A model generated the notes under the pieces. The model ran no database searches and was not told the origin of the DNA. It saw nothing but the letters and a program-made list of their open reading frames with translations. A DNA stretch of 64,000 nt, from positions 1,932,001 to 1,996,000 of the forward strand of contig NZ_CP011994.1 of the NCBI RefSeq assembly GCF_001632845.1. The letters are read 5' to 3'. This stretch comes from Ectothiorhodospira sp. BSL-9. GTDB taxonomy: Bacteria; Pseudomonadota; Gammaproteobacteria; Ectothiorhodospirales; Ectothiorhodospiraceae. Positions 9,154-19,566 of this stretch are shown here, in pieces (position 1 is the first letter of the stretch; each line of letters begins with the position of its first letter). The position numbers and the translations under genes were made by a program.

Positions 9154-10450
9154 ATGTGGTGGGCCGTGGTTTGCGAGGAGGCTTGTTGCCGCCGGAAGGT
9201 GCGCCCGGTCGCTTGCCTGAGCGGCCACGGGGTGGGCCGGCGGACTCCCTCTTGCGCTTGGCCGGAGGTGCCAGGTCGGTGGCCAGGACCGAGGGGTCGG
9301 TCATCTCCGAGGCGATCTTGAAGCCGATGTATTCCTCGATCTCCGGCAGGTGGAAGGCGAAGTCCTCGCAGGCAAAGCTGATGGCGTCCCCCTCCGCACC
9401 CGCCCGGCCGGTGCGACCGATGCGGTGGACATAGTCCTCGCCAGACTGGGGCAGATCAAAATTGAACACATGGGACACATCGGGTATGTGCAGGCCGCGG
9501 GCCGCCACGTCGGTGGCCACCAGCACCTGATATTCGCTTTGCTCAAACCTGGCCAGCAGGCTCTGGCGCTTGCGCTGTGGCACGTCGCCCGAGAGCAGGG
9601 CCACGCGGATGCCGTTGCCTTCCAGCCAGGCAGTGACCTTTTCGGCCCAGTGCTTGGTGTTCACGAACACCATGGATCGCTCCGGCCCCAGTTTCTGCAT
9701 CAGGCCCAGCAGTAACGGGATCTTCTGGTCATTGGCCGGGTAATACACGCACTGACTTACCCGTTCGGCGGTCACCTGTTCATCCTGGGTTTGCACCTTG
9801 GCCGGGTTGTTCATGTGCTCGTAGGCCAGTTCCATCACCCGCCAGGACAGGGTGGCAGAGAACAGCATGGACTGCCGTTCGGTGGGCGGGGGCATGCGCC
9901 TGAGCAGAAAGCGCACGTCCTTGATGAAGCCCAGGTCGAACATGCGGTCGGCCTCGTCCAGTACCAGGGTCTGCGCCTGGCGCAGGTCGAAGACCTTTTG
10001 CTTGAAATAATCAATGATACGTCCTGGGGTGCCGATCAGGATGTCCACCCCATCCGAGAGTTGCTTGCGCTGCTTCTCGTAATCGGTGCCGCCGTAGGCC
10101 AGTCCAAGGGTGAGCCCGGTATGGCTGCCGAGCACCATGGCGTCCTTGTGGATCTGGATGGCCAGCTCGCGGGTGGGGGCCAGGATCAGTGCCCGCACCT
10201 GGTTGGGTCGGCGCTGCTCCGGGGCCGGGTGTCGAAGCAGGTGGGTGAACACGGTGATCAGGAAGGCCGCCGTCTTGCCGGTGCCCGTCTGGGCCTGTCC
10301 GGCCACGTCCTTGCCCTCCAGTGCCGGAGGCAGGGCCAGACCCTGAATGGGGGTGCAGTGGGTGAAGCCGGCATCCTGCAGGCCCTGGCGCACCGGGTCC
10401 GGGAGGTCGAAACTTGCGAAGTGGGTATCAGAAACATGTTGATCCGTCAT
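9152..10450 (-). CDS. rhlB: DEAD-box ATP-dependent RNA helicase RhlB
   Basis: 432 residues. Helicase motifs are complete: Walker A AQTGTGKT (53-60), PTRELA (92-97), TPGR (141-144), DEAD (165-168), SAT (198-200) and [10 protein letters not shown] in the second RecA domain. The C-terminal tail from about 395 is rich in Lys, Arg, Pro and Gly. RhlB unwinds RNA for the RNase E degradosome in gammaproteobacteria. The assignment among DEAD-box paralogs rests on sequence and on its position opposite trxA and rho, the same order as in E. coli. Confidence 0.92.
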   Translation of the reverse strand: MTDQHVSDTHFASFDLPDPVRQGLQDAGFTHCTPIQGLALPPALEGKDVAGQAQTGTGKTAAFLITVFTHLLRHPAPEQRRPNQVRALILAPTRELAIQIHKDAMVLGSHTGLTLGLAYGGTDYEKQRKQLSDGVDILIGTPGRIIDYFKQKVFDLRQAQTLVLDEADRMFDLGFIKDVRFLLRRMPPPTERQSMLFSATLSWRVMELAYEHMNNPAKVQTQDEQVTAERVSQCVYYPANDQKIPLLLGLMQKLGPERSMVFVNTKHWAEKVTAWLEGNGIRVALLSGDVPQRKRQSLLARFEQSEYQVLVATDVAARGLHIPDVSHVFNFDLPQSGEDYVHRIGRTGRAGAEGDAISFACEDFAFHLPEIEEYIGFKIASEMTDPSVLATDLAPPAKRKRESAGPPRGRSGKRPGAPSGGNKPPRKPRPTT

Positions 10451-10596
10451 GGAGTTGGGGCCTTTCCTCGCGGTATCATGTGTGGACTTGAACTTGAAAT
10501 GGTGTGCCGAATCGGCTCCAATGATTCAATGCGTGGTGCAGACTGGCTGAATTTGCCAGTTGCCTTCGCAGACATTCTAACCGGAGGTCAATCGCA

Positions 10597-10923
10597 GTGA
10601 GTGAAAACATCACCTATGTCACGGATGGAAGTTTCGAGGAGGATGTCCTCAAGTCTGATCAGCCGGTGCTGGTGGACTACTGGGCGGAGTGGTGCGGTCC
10701 CTGCAAGATGATTGCCCCCATCCTTGACGAGATCGCCGCGGAATACGACGGCAAGCTCAAGGTGGCCAAGCTCAATATCGACGAAAACCCGGCCACCCCA
10801 CCCAAGTTTGGTATCCGCGGCATCCCCACCCTGATGTTGTTCAAGGGTGGTAATGTGGAGGCCACCAAGGTGGGAGCCCTGTCCAAGTCACAGCTGACCG
10901 CCTTTATCGATCAGAACATCTAA
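10597..10923 (+). CDS. trxA: Thioredoxin 1
   Basis: 108 residues with the active site WCGPC (Cys33 and Cys36), the buried Asp27 and the cis-Pro loop GIPTLMLF. It is the general cytoplasmic dithiol reductant, supplying ribonucleotide reductase, peroxiredoxins and reductive sulfur steps. The start is GTG at 10597 after GGAGG. It lies between rhlB (opposite strand) and rho, a conserved order. A terminator-like stem follows the stop. Confidence 0.97.
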   Translation: MSENITYVTDGSFEEDVLKSDQPVLVDYWAEWCGPCKMIAPILDEIAAEYDGKLKVAKLNIDENPATPPKFGIRGIPTLMLFKGGNVEATKVGALSKSQLTAFIDQNI

Positions 10924-10929
10924 GGCCCG

Positions 10930-10969
10930 CTTCGGGGCGTCCAATCATTACGGGCTGGACGCCCCGAAG
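10930..10969 (+). terminator. Terminator-like hairpin after trxA
   Basis: A perfect 14-bp stem, CTTCGGGGCGTCCA with TGGACGCCCCGAAG, and a 12-base loop, beginning 6 bases after the trxA stop. The following bases (ATTTAATGG) contain few T residues, so termination may be partial. Confidence 0.7.
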
Positions 10970-11010
10970 ATTTAATGGTAACGTCACAAAAAAATAATGA
11001 CTATTCAGCC

Positions 11011-11140
11011 TGCCGTCCTGGCAGTAGCGCCTCTCGACCCCAAAGCCGACCTCAAGATCAAGCGCCTCAGGCACACTTTTGCTGGCTCTGCCCTGTCCGC
11101 GCGATTAAAACCACCGATATCCCATTCCCCCCCGCGAAGC
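11011..11140 (+). promoter_or_regulatory. C-rich rho leader, candidate rut region
   Basis: The 220 bases before rho contain no convincing gene. The last 130 are visibly rich in C and poor in G, ending with a run of C before the start codon. Rho represses its own gene in E. coli by terminating in its leader, and C-rich, G-poor RNA is what Rho loads on. The role is inferred from this composition. Confidence 0.4.
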
Positions 11141-11144
11141 CTTT

Positions 11145-12404
11145 ATGAACCTCACCGAACTCAAGCGTAAGTCGGCCTCCGAGCTTGTGGAAGTCGCCCA
11201 GTCCATGGACCTCGAAGGCATGGCGAGGTCTCGAAAGCAGGACATCATCTTCTCGATCCTCAAAGCCCACGCCAAGGGGGGAGAAGACATCTTCGGTGAC
11301 GGGGTGCTGGAGATCCTGCAGGACGGATTCGGGTTCCTGCGCAGTGCCGACAGCTCCTACCTGGCCGGGCCGGACGACATCTATGTCTCCCCCAGCCAGA
11401 TCCGCCGCTTCAGCCTGCGCACCGGTGATACCATCTCCGGCAAGATTCGCCCCCCCAAGGAAGGCGAGCGCTACTTTGCACTGCTGAAGGTGGACCAGAT
11501 CAATTTCGAGGCTCCCGAGGCGGCCAAGAACAAGGTGCTGTTCGAGAACCTCACGCCGTTGCATGCCTCACACCGCATGCGCATGGAGCGGGGCAACGGC
11601 TCCACGGAAGACATCACCGCCCGCATCATCGATATCGTCGCCCCCTTCGGCAAGGGCCAGCGGGGTCTGATCGTCTCGCCCCCCAAGGCGGGTAAGACCA
11701 TCATGCTGCAGAACATCGCCCAGAGCATCACCGCCAACTATCCCGAGTGTTATCTGATCGTGCTGCTCATCGATGAGCGTCCCGAGGAAGTGACCGAGAT
11801 GTCGCGCATGGTGCAGGGTGAGGTGGTGTCCTCCACCTTTGACGAGCCGGCCAGTCGGCATGTGCAGGTGGCGGAGATGGTCATCGAGAAGGCCAAGCGT
11901 CTGGTGGAGCATCGCCGTGATGTGGTCATCCTGCTGGACTCCATCACTCGTCTGGCCCGGGCCTACAATACTGTGGTGCCTTCGTCAGGCAAGGTGCTCA
12001 CCGGTGGCGTGGACGCCAATGCCCTGCATCGTCCCAAGCGCTTCTTTGGCGCGGCCCGTAATATCGAGGAGGGCGGCAGCCTCACCATCCTGGCCACGGC
12101 CCTGGTGGAGACCGGTTCCAAGATGGACGAGGTCATCTATGAAGAGTTCAAGGGCACGGGCAACATGGAAGTGCACATGGATCGCCGCATCAGCGAGAAG
12201 CGGATCTACCCCGCCATCAACATCAATCGTTCCGGCACCCGCCGCGAAGAGCTGCTCACCGATCCGGAAGAGCTGCAGAAGCTCTGGATCCTGCGCAAGT
12301 TCCTGCACCCCATGGACGAACTCGAAGCCATGGAATTCCTCCTGGCCCGCCTGCAGTCCACCAAGACCAACAACGAATTCTTCGACATGATGAAGCGCAG
12401 CTGA
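11145..12404 (+). CDS. rho: Transcription termination factor Rho
   Basis: 419 residues, the standard length. It has an N-terminal helix bundle ([19 protein letters not shown]), an RNA-binding OB domain with DGFGFLRS, and an ATPase domain with P-loop SPPKAGKT (178-185), Walker [14 protein letters not shown], the Q-loop [14 protein letters not shown] and the R-loop region [18 protein letters not shown]. It forms the hexameric RNA translocase that ends transcription of untranslated RNA. No Shine-Dalgarno sequence is evident before the ATG. Confidence 0.98.
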   Translation: MNLTELKRKSASELVEVAQSMDLEGMARSRKQDIIFSILKAHAKGGEDIFGDGVLEILQDGFGFLRSADSSYLAGPDDIYVSPSQIRRFSLRTGDTISGKIRPPKEGERYFALLKVDQINFEAPEAAKNKVLFENLTPLHASHRMRMERGNGSTEDITARIIDIVAPFGKGQRGLIVSPPKAGKTIMLQNIAQSITANYPECYLIVLLIDERPEEVTEMSRMVQGEVVSSTFDEPASRHVQVAEMVIEKAKRLVEHRRDVVILLDSITRLARAYNTVVPSSGKVLTGGVDANALHRPKRFFGAARNIEEGGSLTILATALVETGSKMDEVIYEEFKGTGNMEVHMDRRISEKRIYPAININRSGTRREELLTDPEELQKLWILRKFLHPMDELEAMEFLLARLQSTKTNNEFFDMMKRS

Positions 12405-12410
12405 AGCGCC

Positions 12411-12440
12411 GCCCCCACACCCGACGTTGGGTGTGGGGGC
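12411..12440 (+). terminator. Hairpin after rho, between convergent genes
   Basis: A perfect 12-bp stem, GCCCCCACACCC with GGGTGTGGGGGC, and loop GACGTT, starting 6 bases after the rho stop. It lacks a T tract on either strand, so it may act as an RNA 3' end stabiliser or weak terminator for rho and for glgP, whose stop is 16 bases away. Confidence 0.6.
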
Positions 12441-12456
12441 CTGCCTCCCCAAGGCG

Positions 12457-14931
12457 TCAGTTCCAACCCTCCGGTACGATCCCCCACACCTTCTCGGCAT
12501 ACTCCGCCACCGTCCGGTCGATGGAGAAATAGCCCATGCGCGCCGTATTGAGCATGGCGCGCCGGGTCCATTCCTCCGGATCCCGGTAGAGTTCGTCCAC
12601 CCGCTCCTGCTCGCGCATGTAGGAGTCAAAGTCCGCCAGCACCATGAAGGTATCCACCTCCAGGAGATGCTGCACCAGATCCCGGTAGCGCCCCGGGTCC
12701 GACGGTGAGAAGAAGCCGTCCCGGATCATGTCCAGGGCCTGGCGCAGCTCCTCGTTGGCATCGTAATGATCCCGTGGCCGATAACCCTCGGCTCGCCGTT
12801 GATCCACTTCATCCGCATTCAGGCCGAAGATGAAGATGTTCTCCTCGCCCACCGCCTGACGGATCTCGATATTGGCGCCATCCAGGGTGCCGATGGTCAT
12901 GGCCCCATTGAGCGCCAGCTTCATGTTGCCCGTGCCCGAGGCCTCGGTACCGGCGGTGGAGATCTGTTCGGACAGGTCCGCCGCCGGAATGATCACCGAG
13001 GCGCTGCTCACATCATAGTTGGGGATGAAGGCCACCTGCTGCTTGCCGGCCACCAGGGGGTCGTGGTTGACCACATCCGCCACATCGTTGATCAGATGGA
13101 TGATCTGCTTGGCACGCACATAAGAGGGGGCCGCCTTGCCGGCGAAGATGCTCACCCGTGGCGCCTGCCCACTGGCGCGACCCTCGCGGACCCGGTTGTA
13201 GTAGCTGACGATGTGCAGCACGTTGAGCAGCTGGCGCTTGTATTCATGGATGCGCTTGATCTGCACATCGAACATGGCATCCGGGCTGACCGTCAGCCCC
13301 AGTTGCTCCTTGATCATGTCCGCCAGGCGTTCCTTGTTGCGGCGCTTCACCTGCTGGAAACGTTCGCGGAAGCCGGGGTTGTCGATCAGGGGCTCCAGCT
13401 TGCTCAATTGCTGGAGGTCCATCAGCCATTCTTCGCCGATATGCTCGTTGATCAGATCCCGCAGGCCCGGGTTGGCCTGGTTCAGCCACAGCCGCGGCGT
13501 GATGCCATTGGTGATGCTCACGAAACGCTCCGGCCACAGGCGGTGGAAATCCCGGAACAGATTCTTCTTGAGCAACTGGGTGTGCAGGGCCGCCACACCG
13601 TTGACCATGTGGCTGCCCACCACGGCAAGATGGGCCATGCGCACCCGCCGGCCGTTGCTCTCATCGATGATGGACAGGCGCTGAACAATGGCGTTGTCGC
13701 CCGGGAAGTTGTGCCGCACCTCATTGAGGAAGTGGAAATTGATCTCGTAGATGATCTGCATGTGCCGTGGCAGCACCCGCTCCATCAGGTGCACCGGCCA
13801 GGTCTCCAGGGCCTCGGGCATCAGGGTGTGGTTGGTGTAGGAGAACACCCCACAGGTGATGTTCCAGGCCTTCTGCCAGGGCACGCGGTGCTGGTCCACC
13901 AGCAGGCGCATGAGCTCGGCAATGGCGATGGCCGGATGGGTGTCGTTGAGCTGGATGGCCACCTTGTTGGGCAGTTCTCCCAGGGAGTAGCCCAATTCCA
14001 GATGCCGGGCCAGGATGTCCTGAATGGAGGCGGAGACGAAAAAGTACTCCTGCTTCAGGCGCAGTTCCCGGCCGATGGCGGTGGCATCGTTGGGGTAGAG
14101 CACCATGGAGATGGTCTCCGACTCGATCTTCTCCTGCACCGCGCGGATGTAGTCGCCCTCGTTGAAATAATCCAGGTCGAAGTCCCGGGTGGCCTTGGCC
14201 GCCCACAGGCGCAGGTTGTTCACGTTCTTGTTGCCAAAGCCGGGGGTGGGGTGGTCGTAGGCCATGGCGATGACCTCCTCTCCGTCCTCCCAGTGATGCC
14301 GGACGACACCCCGCTCCCGGTGTTCCACCACGTAGCCATAGAAATGCACCGGGTAGATCTTCTCCGGGCGGGGGAACTCCCAGGGGTTGCCGTAGCGCAG
14401 CCAGTTGTCCGGGTGCTCCACCTGTTCACCGTCTTCCAGGTGTTGATGGAACATGCCGAACTCGTAGCGGATGCCATAGCCATAGCCAGGCAGGCACTGG
14501 GTGGCCAGGGAGTCCAGGATACAGGCCGCCAGGCGCCCCAGGCCGCCATTGCCCAGTGCGGCATCCGACTCCAGGCCGACGATTTCGTGCAGGTCCACGC
14601 CCATCTCCTTGAGGGCGTCCCTGCAGTTCTCGTAAAACCCCAGGTTCATCAGGCTGTTCACCAGCATGCGGCCGATGAGGTACTCCATGGAGAGGTAGTA
14701 CACCCGCTTGACCTGTTCCTGGTTGAACAGGCGCTTGGTGTACATGCGGCGCTCGATGATGCGCTCTCGGGCAGCGTAGGAGACGGCCTGAAGCCAGTCA
14801 CGCCGGGTGGCGTTCAATGGGTCCTTGCCGACGATGTGGATCAGCCCGTCGCGGATGGACTCCTTGAGCGCGTCCTTATCGCAGGACAGCGGCGTGGGGT
14901 CGTAATCGTGCACCATTTCCAGTTTTTTCAT
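12457..14931 (-). CDS. glgP: Glycogen phosphorylase
   Basis: 824 residues, close to the 800-830 typical of the GT35 family. It releases glucose-1-phosphate from storage glucan. The signature EASGTGNMKLALNGA carries the lysine that binds pyridoxal phosphate, and GNGGLGRLAACILDS marks the N-terminal catalytic core. The start at 14931 begins MKKLEMVHDYDP; the frame continues upstream but without homology-like sequence. It is the last of three minus-strand genes (purH, purD, glgP), 76 bases after purD, though a shared operon is uncertain. Confidence 0.95.
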   Translation of the reverse strand: MKKLEMVHDYDPTPLSCDKDALKESIRDGLIHIVGKDPLNATRRDWLQAVSYAARERIIERRMYTKRLFNQEQVKRVYYLSMEYLIGRMLVNSLMNLGFYENCRDALKEMGVDLHEIVGLESDAALGNGGLGRLAACILDSLATQCLPGYGYGIRYEFGMFHQHLEDGEQVEHPDNWLRYGNPWEFPRPEKIYPVHFYGYVVEHRERGVVRHHWEDGEEVIAMAYDHPTPGFGNKNVNNLRLWAAKATRDFDLDYFNEGDYIRAVQEKIESETISMVLYPNDATAIGRELRLKQEYFFVSASIQDILARHLELGYSLGELPNKVAIQLNDTHPAIAIAELMRLLVDQHRVPWQKAWNITCGVFSYTNHTLMPEALETWPVHLMERVLPRHMQIIYEINFHFLNEVRHNFPGDNAIVQRLSIIDESNGRRVRMAHLAVVGSHMVNGVAALHTQLLKKNLFRDFHRLWPERFVSITNGITPRLWLNQANPGLRDLINEHIGEEWLMDLQQLSKLEPLIDNPGFRERFQQVKRRNKERLADMIKEQLGLTVSPDAMFDVQIKRIHEYKRQLLNVLHIVSYYNRVREGRASGQAPRVSIFAGKAAPSYVRAKQIIHLINDVADVVNHDPLVAGKQQVAFIPNYDVSSASVIIPAADLSEQISTAGTEASGTGNMKLALNGAMTIGTLDGANIEIRQAVGEENIFIFGLNADEVDQRRAEGYRPRDHYDANEELRQALDMIRDGFFSPSDPGRYRDLVQHLLEVDTFMVLADFDSYMREQERVDELYRDPEEWTRRAMLNTARMGYFSIDRTVAEYAEKVWGIVPEGWN

Positions 14932-15007
14932 AGGCCTGTATCCGTGCTGGGTGGTAGGTTTCGGTTGTCTATCAGTCTCCGGCCTTGCGCGGCGACTTGC
15001 AATAACC

Positions 15008-16303
15008 TTATTCCGACTCCCGCGCCACCGCGCGATGACCGATGTCGGTGCGGTAGTAAACATCCCACCAGCAGATATTCCTCGCCAGGGCATAGGCTCT
15101 GGCCTGGGCATCGCTGACCCGCTCTCCCAGGCCCACCGCGCACAGCACCCGGCCGCCCTGAGTCACCACCTTGCCATCCTGCTCGGCCGTGCCCGCATGG
15201 AAGATCTTGGCGTCCGTGCCCGTATCCGCATCCAGCCCCAGGACCTCGTCTCCCTTGCGGTAAGTCCCGGGATATCCCCCGGCCGCCAGCACCACCCCCA
15301 GGGCGGCGCGTGGATCCCAGTCGGCTTGTATCTGATCCAGGCGTCTGGCCAGGGCCGCTTCCACCAGGTCCACCAGGTTGGAGCGCAGGCGCATGAGAAT
15401 GGGCTGGGTTTCCGGGTCGCCAAAGCGGCAGTTGAACTCCAGTACCTTGGGGATGCCCTGGGCGTCGATCATCACGCCGGCATAGAGAAAGCCGGTGTAG
15501 GGATGGCCTTCGGCGGCCATGCCCCGCACCGTGGGCAGGATCACCTGCTCCATGATGCGATCGTGGATCTCTGGGGTGACCACCGGGGCCGGGGAGTAGG
15601 CCCCCATGCCGCCGGTGTTGGGGCCCTTGTCGCCATTGTCGCGGGCCTTGTGATCCTGGGAGCTGGCCATGGGCAGCACGTGCTCACCATCCACCATGCA
15701 GATGAAGCTGGCCTCCTCACCCTGCAGGAACTCCTCGATCACCACCCGGCTGCCGGCCTCGCCAAAGGCGTTACCCGCCAGCATGTCGCGTACGGCGGCC
15801 TCGGCCTCTTCAAGGGTTTGAGCCAGGATCACACCCTTGCCCGCGGCCAGGCCATCGGCCTTGACCACGATGGGTGCGCCCTGCTGTTGCAGATAGGCCA
15901 GGGCCTCGTCCAGGTCCGTGAAGCTGCCATAGGCCGCGGTGGGGATGTGATGCCGGGCCAGGAAGTCCTTGGAGAACGCCTTGGAGCCCTCCAGCTGGGC
16001 AGAGGCCTGTGTCGGGCCAAAGATGGCCAGGCCCTGGGCCTGAAAGGCATCCACGATGCCCCCCACCAGCGGCGCCTCGGGGCCCACGATGGTCAGATCA
16101 ATGCGCTGCTCGCTGGCAAAGGCCAGCAGGGCATGGATGTCGGTGGCATCAATGGGGGTGTTTTCACACTTGGGCTCGCGCGCAGTGCCGGCGTTGCCCG
16201 GCGCCACGAAGACCCGCTTCACCCGGTCCGACTGGGCCACCTTCCAGGCCAGGGCGTGTTCACGGCCACCGTTGCCAATGATCAGGATGTTCAATGTCGG
16301 CAC
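15008..16303 (-). CDS. purD: Phosphoribosylamine-glycine ligase
   Basis: 431 residues with an N-terminal ILIIGNGGREHALAWK motif, an ATP-grasp core (VVKADGLAAGKGV, then EEFLQGEEAS) and VLEFNCRFGDPETQ for metal binding. It makes glycinamide ribonucleotide, the second step of purine synthesis, and uses glycine. It follows purH, as in the conserved purHD pair, but a 97-base palindromic repeat sits between them. Confidence 0.97.
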   Translation of the reverse strand: MPTLNILIIGNGGREHALAWKVAQSDRVKRVFVAPGNAGTAREPKCENTPIDATDIHALLAFASEQRIDLTIVGPEAPLVGGIVDAFQAQGLAIFGPTQASAQLEGSKAFSKDFLARHHIPTAAYGSFTDLDEALAYLQQQGAPIVVKADGLAAGKGVILAQTLEEAEAAVRDMLAGNAFGEAGSRVVIEEFLQGEEASFICMVDGEHVLPMASSQDHKARDNGDKGPNTGGMGAYSPAPVVTPEIHDRIMEQVILPTVRGMAAEGHPYTGFLYAGVMIDAQGIPKVLEFNCRFGDPETQPILMRLRSNLVDLVEAALARRLDQIQADWDPRAALGVVLAAGGYPGTYRKGDEVLGLDADTGTDAKIFHAGTAEQDGKVVTQGGRVLCAVGLGERVSDAQARAYALARNICWWDVYYRTDIGHRAVARESE

Positions 16304-16344
16304 CTCAATATCAACAAAATTCAGTTATCCACTTTGGGGGGGAA

Positions 16345-16441
16345 GGCGCCCGAAAAAGGGGACAGACACCTTTTTTCCCCGGGGGACAGCCCCCTTTAAG
16401 AGATCCTTCAAAAAAGGTGTCTGTCCCCTTTTTCGGGCGCC
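16345..16441. repeat. Dispersed GGTGTCTGTCCCC element, locus 3 (32-bp inverted repeat)
   Basis: A perfect 32-bp inverted repeat: arms at 16345-16376 and 16410-16441, each carrying one copy of the element flanked by GGCGCC. The 33-base spacer holds a further degenerate fragment (GGGGACAGCCCCC). It lies between purH and purD and could reduce readthrough from one to the other. Confidence 0.8.
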
Positions 16442-16460
16442 TTTCCCACCTTTTTCTATT

Positions 16461-18041
<1,581 letters not shown>

Positions 18042-18081
18042 GGCTGTCAACTACGGTTGGATGGGGGCGAAAAAGGGTGCG

Positions 18082-18087
18082 ATTATA
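18082..18087 (-). promoter_or_regulatory. Probable -10 element for purH
   Basis: A perfect TATAAT on the minus strand (reads ATTATA on plus), 41 bases before the purH ATG. The -35 region is weak: TTAGCC sits 19 bases away and TTGCCC 13. Confidence 0.45.
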
Positions 18088-18126
18088 CCCGGCCGGTGGT
18101 GGGCAAGGCTAACGCTGTGATTTTCC

Positions 18127-18160
18127 TGCGGGAGCGGGCCTCGACCGCGAAGGCGGTGGG
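18127..18160. repeat. REP-like hairpin, copy 1
   Basis: The sequence GCGGGAGCGGGCC-TCGA-CCGCGAAGGCGG can fold into a GC-rich hairpin. It is nearly the same as sequences at 48182 and 40806 in this window. It resembles the extragenic palindromes of pseudomonads (GGGAGCGGGC...GCCCGCGAA). A second partial palindrome, GGCCGCGAAGGCC, follows. Confidence 0.6.
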
Positions 18161-18202
18161 CACACGGCTCGGCCGCGAAGGCCCTGACCCTGGCGAGCGC
18201 CC

Positions 18203-18294
18203 AAAAAAAAGCGCGGCTTGAGGAGCCGCGCCAAAACCACCAAAGGAGGATGGAGGAGTATACCGAACCCCGGAATTGCTCCGAGAAACAGTAT
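18203..18294 (-). ncRNA. Candidate orphan small RNA, about 92 nt
   Basis: On the minus strand this interval has a strong promoter in front and a canonical terminator at its end. The terminator is an 8-bp stem, GCGCGGCT with AGCCGCGC, a 5-base loop and eight T residues (18203-18231). The body carries several GGA and purine-rich patches and no credible reading frame with a ribosome site. It sits in the gap between the ferredoxin gene and purH. I do not recognise its family. A leader attenuator is unlikely because the next gene, purH, lies about 160 bases beyond the terminator and has its own TATAAT. Confidence 0.55.
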
Positions 18295-18300
18295 GGCTCT

Positions 18301-18329
18301 ACTATCGTATGCTGCACTGCACATGTCAA
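18301..18329 (-). promoter_or_regulatory. Sigma-70 promoter of the candidate small RNA
   Basis: On the minus strand: a consensus -35 TTGACA (18329-18324), a 17-base spacer and a -10 GATAGT (18306-18301), which matches TATAAT at four of six positions. Transcription should begin near 18294. Confidence 0.6.
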
Positions 18330-18415
18330 CCCCTACAGGAGGTTAGCCGCGTTTCTGGCGATGAGCGGCAGGCATGTGGGGATGGATGGTGCGATGCACA
18401 ACCGCGCCGTCGCGC

Positions 18416-18721
18416 TTAGAGCTTGAGTCGCTCCACTACCCGTCCATGTTGCAGGTGCTCATCGACGATCTCGTCGATGTCCCGCTCGTCGGCAAACGTG
18501 TACCAGACGCCCTCAGGGTAGACCACAGCCACGGGCCCCTCGTTGCAGCGGTCCAGGCAGCCGGCGGCATTCACGCGCACGCCGCCCTTGCCGGTGATGT
18601 TCAGGGCCTTGGCCCGCTGCTTGGCGTGGTTGCGCAGTTCGCTGGCGCGAAAGTGCTGGCAGCAGTTGCCGTCCTCGCGCTCGTTGGTGCAGAAAAAGAT
18701 GTGTCGTTTGTAGTAGGCCAT
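18416..18721 (-). CDS. Thioredoxin-like [2Fe-2S] ferredoxin
   Basis: 101 residues. The pattern FFCTNEREDGNCC early and AAGCLDRCNEGP in the middle gives the four cysteines of the thioredoxin-fold 2Fe-2S ferredoxin family (as in NuoE C-terminal and Azotobacter Shethna-type proteins). It is a cytoplasmic electron carrier with unknown partner. The start MAYYKRHIFF at 18721 comes one base after the stop of the outer-membrane protein gene, so the two genes are coupled. Confidence 0.85.
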   Translation of the reverse strand: MAYYKRHIFFCTNEREDGNCCQHFRASELRNHAKQRAKALNITGKGGVRVNAAGCLDRCNEGPVAVVYPEGVWYTFADERDIDEIVDEHLQHGRVVERLKL

Positions 18722-18722
18722 G

Positions 18723-19445
18723 TCAGTTCCACAGATCGTAGACCAGGCTGATGGAGGTGATGGTATCCGTCTTTTCCCGGTCCTCGGGCACATCGGTATT
18801 ATGCTTCACCGTGAGGGCCAAGCGGGCGGTAAAGCGGTCGTTCAAACGGTAGCGCAGGGCGCTGATGGACTCCACCTCGGTGTTGTCGTCGCCGGCCTGG
18901 ATCAGCAAATCCTCGGTGAAACGCAGGGCATCATTGATGCGGTAGTCCAGGGCGCCGGCGCCCCTGAGGATGGTCTCGTTCTCGCTGTCGCCATCCTCCA
19001 GCCGGGCCTGGCGCACACCCGCGCCGGCCTCCAGGTCCAGTCGCAGTCGCTCGGTATCGGCCACGCGGCGTCCATAGCCACCCGAGAGGGATCGTTGATG
19101 ATCATAACCGCTGAAGCGATCCTTCTCACCACGGACTACGCCGAACAGATAGTCCCGCGGCGTGAGCTTGCGATCGGTCTTGAAAGTGCCGAGATAGCGT
19201 TCCTGGGTGGTGGCGCCATCCTCCGAACCGGTATAGGCCTCCAGTTGCAGGGTGTGCCGCCACAGAGGTATTTCATAGCGCAGGCGGCTGCGGGCGCTGA
19301 TGTTCTGGGAGTCGGTATTGCCGCTGGAGAACACTGCCCCGAATTCGGCATCCCCGCTCCAGCCCTCGTTCTCGCCCCATTCCGCGTAAAGGGTAGGGGA
19401 GGCCAGCATCAAGGCGCTGCTACAATAGGCGCAAAGCAACCGCAT
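18723..19445 (-). CDS. DUF481 family outer-membrane beta-barrel protein
   Basis: About 241 residues. A signal peptide (MRLLCAYCSSALMLASPTLYA) is followed by alternating strands, starting WSGDAEFGAVFSSGNTDSQNISA, the usual opening of DUF481 (salt-stress-induced YdiY-like) proteins, and ending with an aromatic/hydrophobic terminus (ISLVYDLWN). It is probably a small barrel in the outer membrane, with unknown function. The start at 19445 is chosen for the signal peptide; the frame is open to 19490. Confidence 0.8.
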   Translation of the reverse strand: MRLLCAYCSSALMLASPTLYAEWGENEGWSGDAEFGAVFSSGNTDSQNISARSRLRYEIPLWRHTLQLEAYTGSEDGATTQERYLGTFKTDRKLTPRDYLFGVVRGEKDRFSGYDHQRSLSGGYGRRVADTERLRLDLEAGAGVRQARLEDGDSENETILRGAGALDYRINDALRFTEDLLIQAGDDNTEVESISALRYRLNDRFTARLALTVKHNTDVPEDREKTDTITSISLVYDLWN

Positions 19446-19566
19446 TCGACACACTTTCAAGGCTCCTTCGGTGAATGAGTTTGAGGCCAAACCCTAACAG
19501 ATCCGGTGCGTGGTCTTCCTCACGCCCCGGCGCGGCTCCCCGAAACCCAACCCGAGTCAGCACCGC

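Noticed and set aside
10997-11170. 57-codon open frame in the rho leader that overlaps the rho start
   Set aside because: A leader peptide like RhoL would be attractive, but there is no ribosome site (CACAAAAAAATA precedes) and the sequence has no pattern.
18109-18329. 70-codon minus-strand frame over the small-RNA candidate
   Set aside because: Its start lies in the -35/-10 promoter and the terminator stem is inside it; no Shine-Dalgarno sequence.
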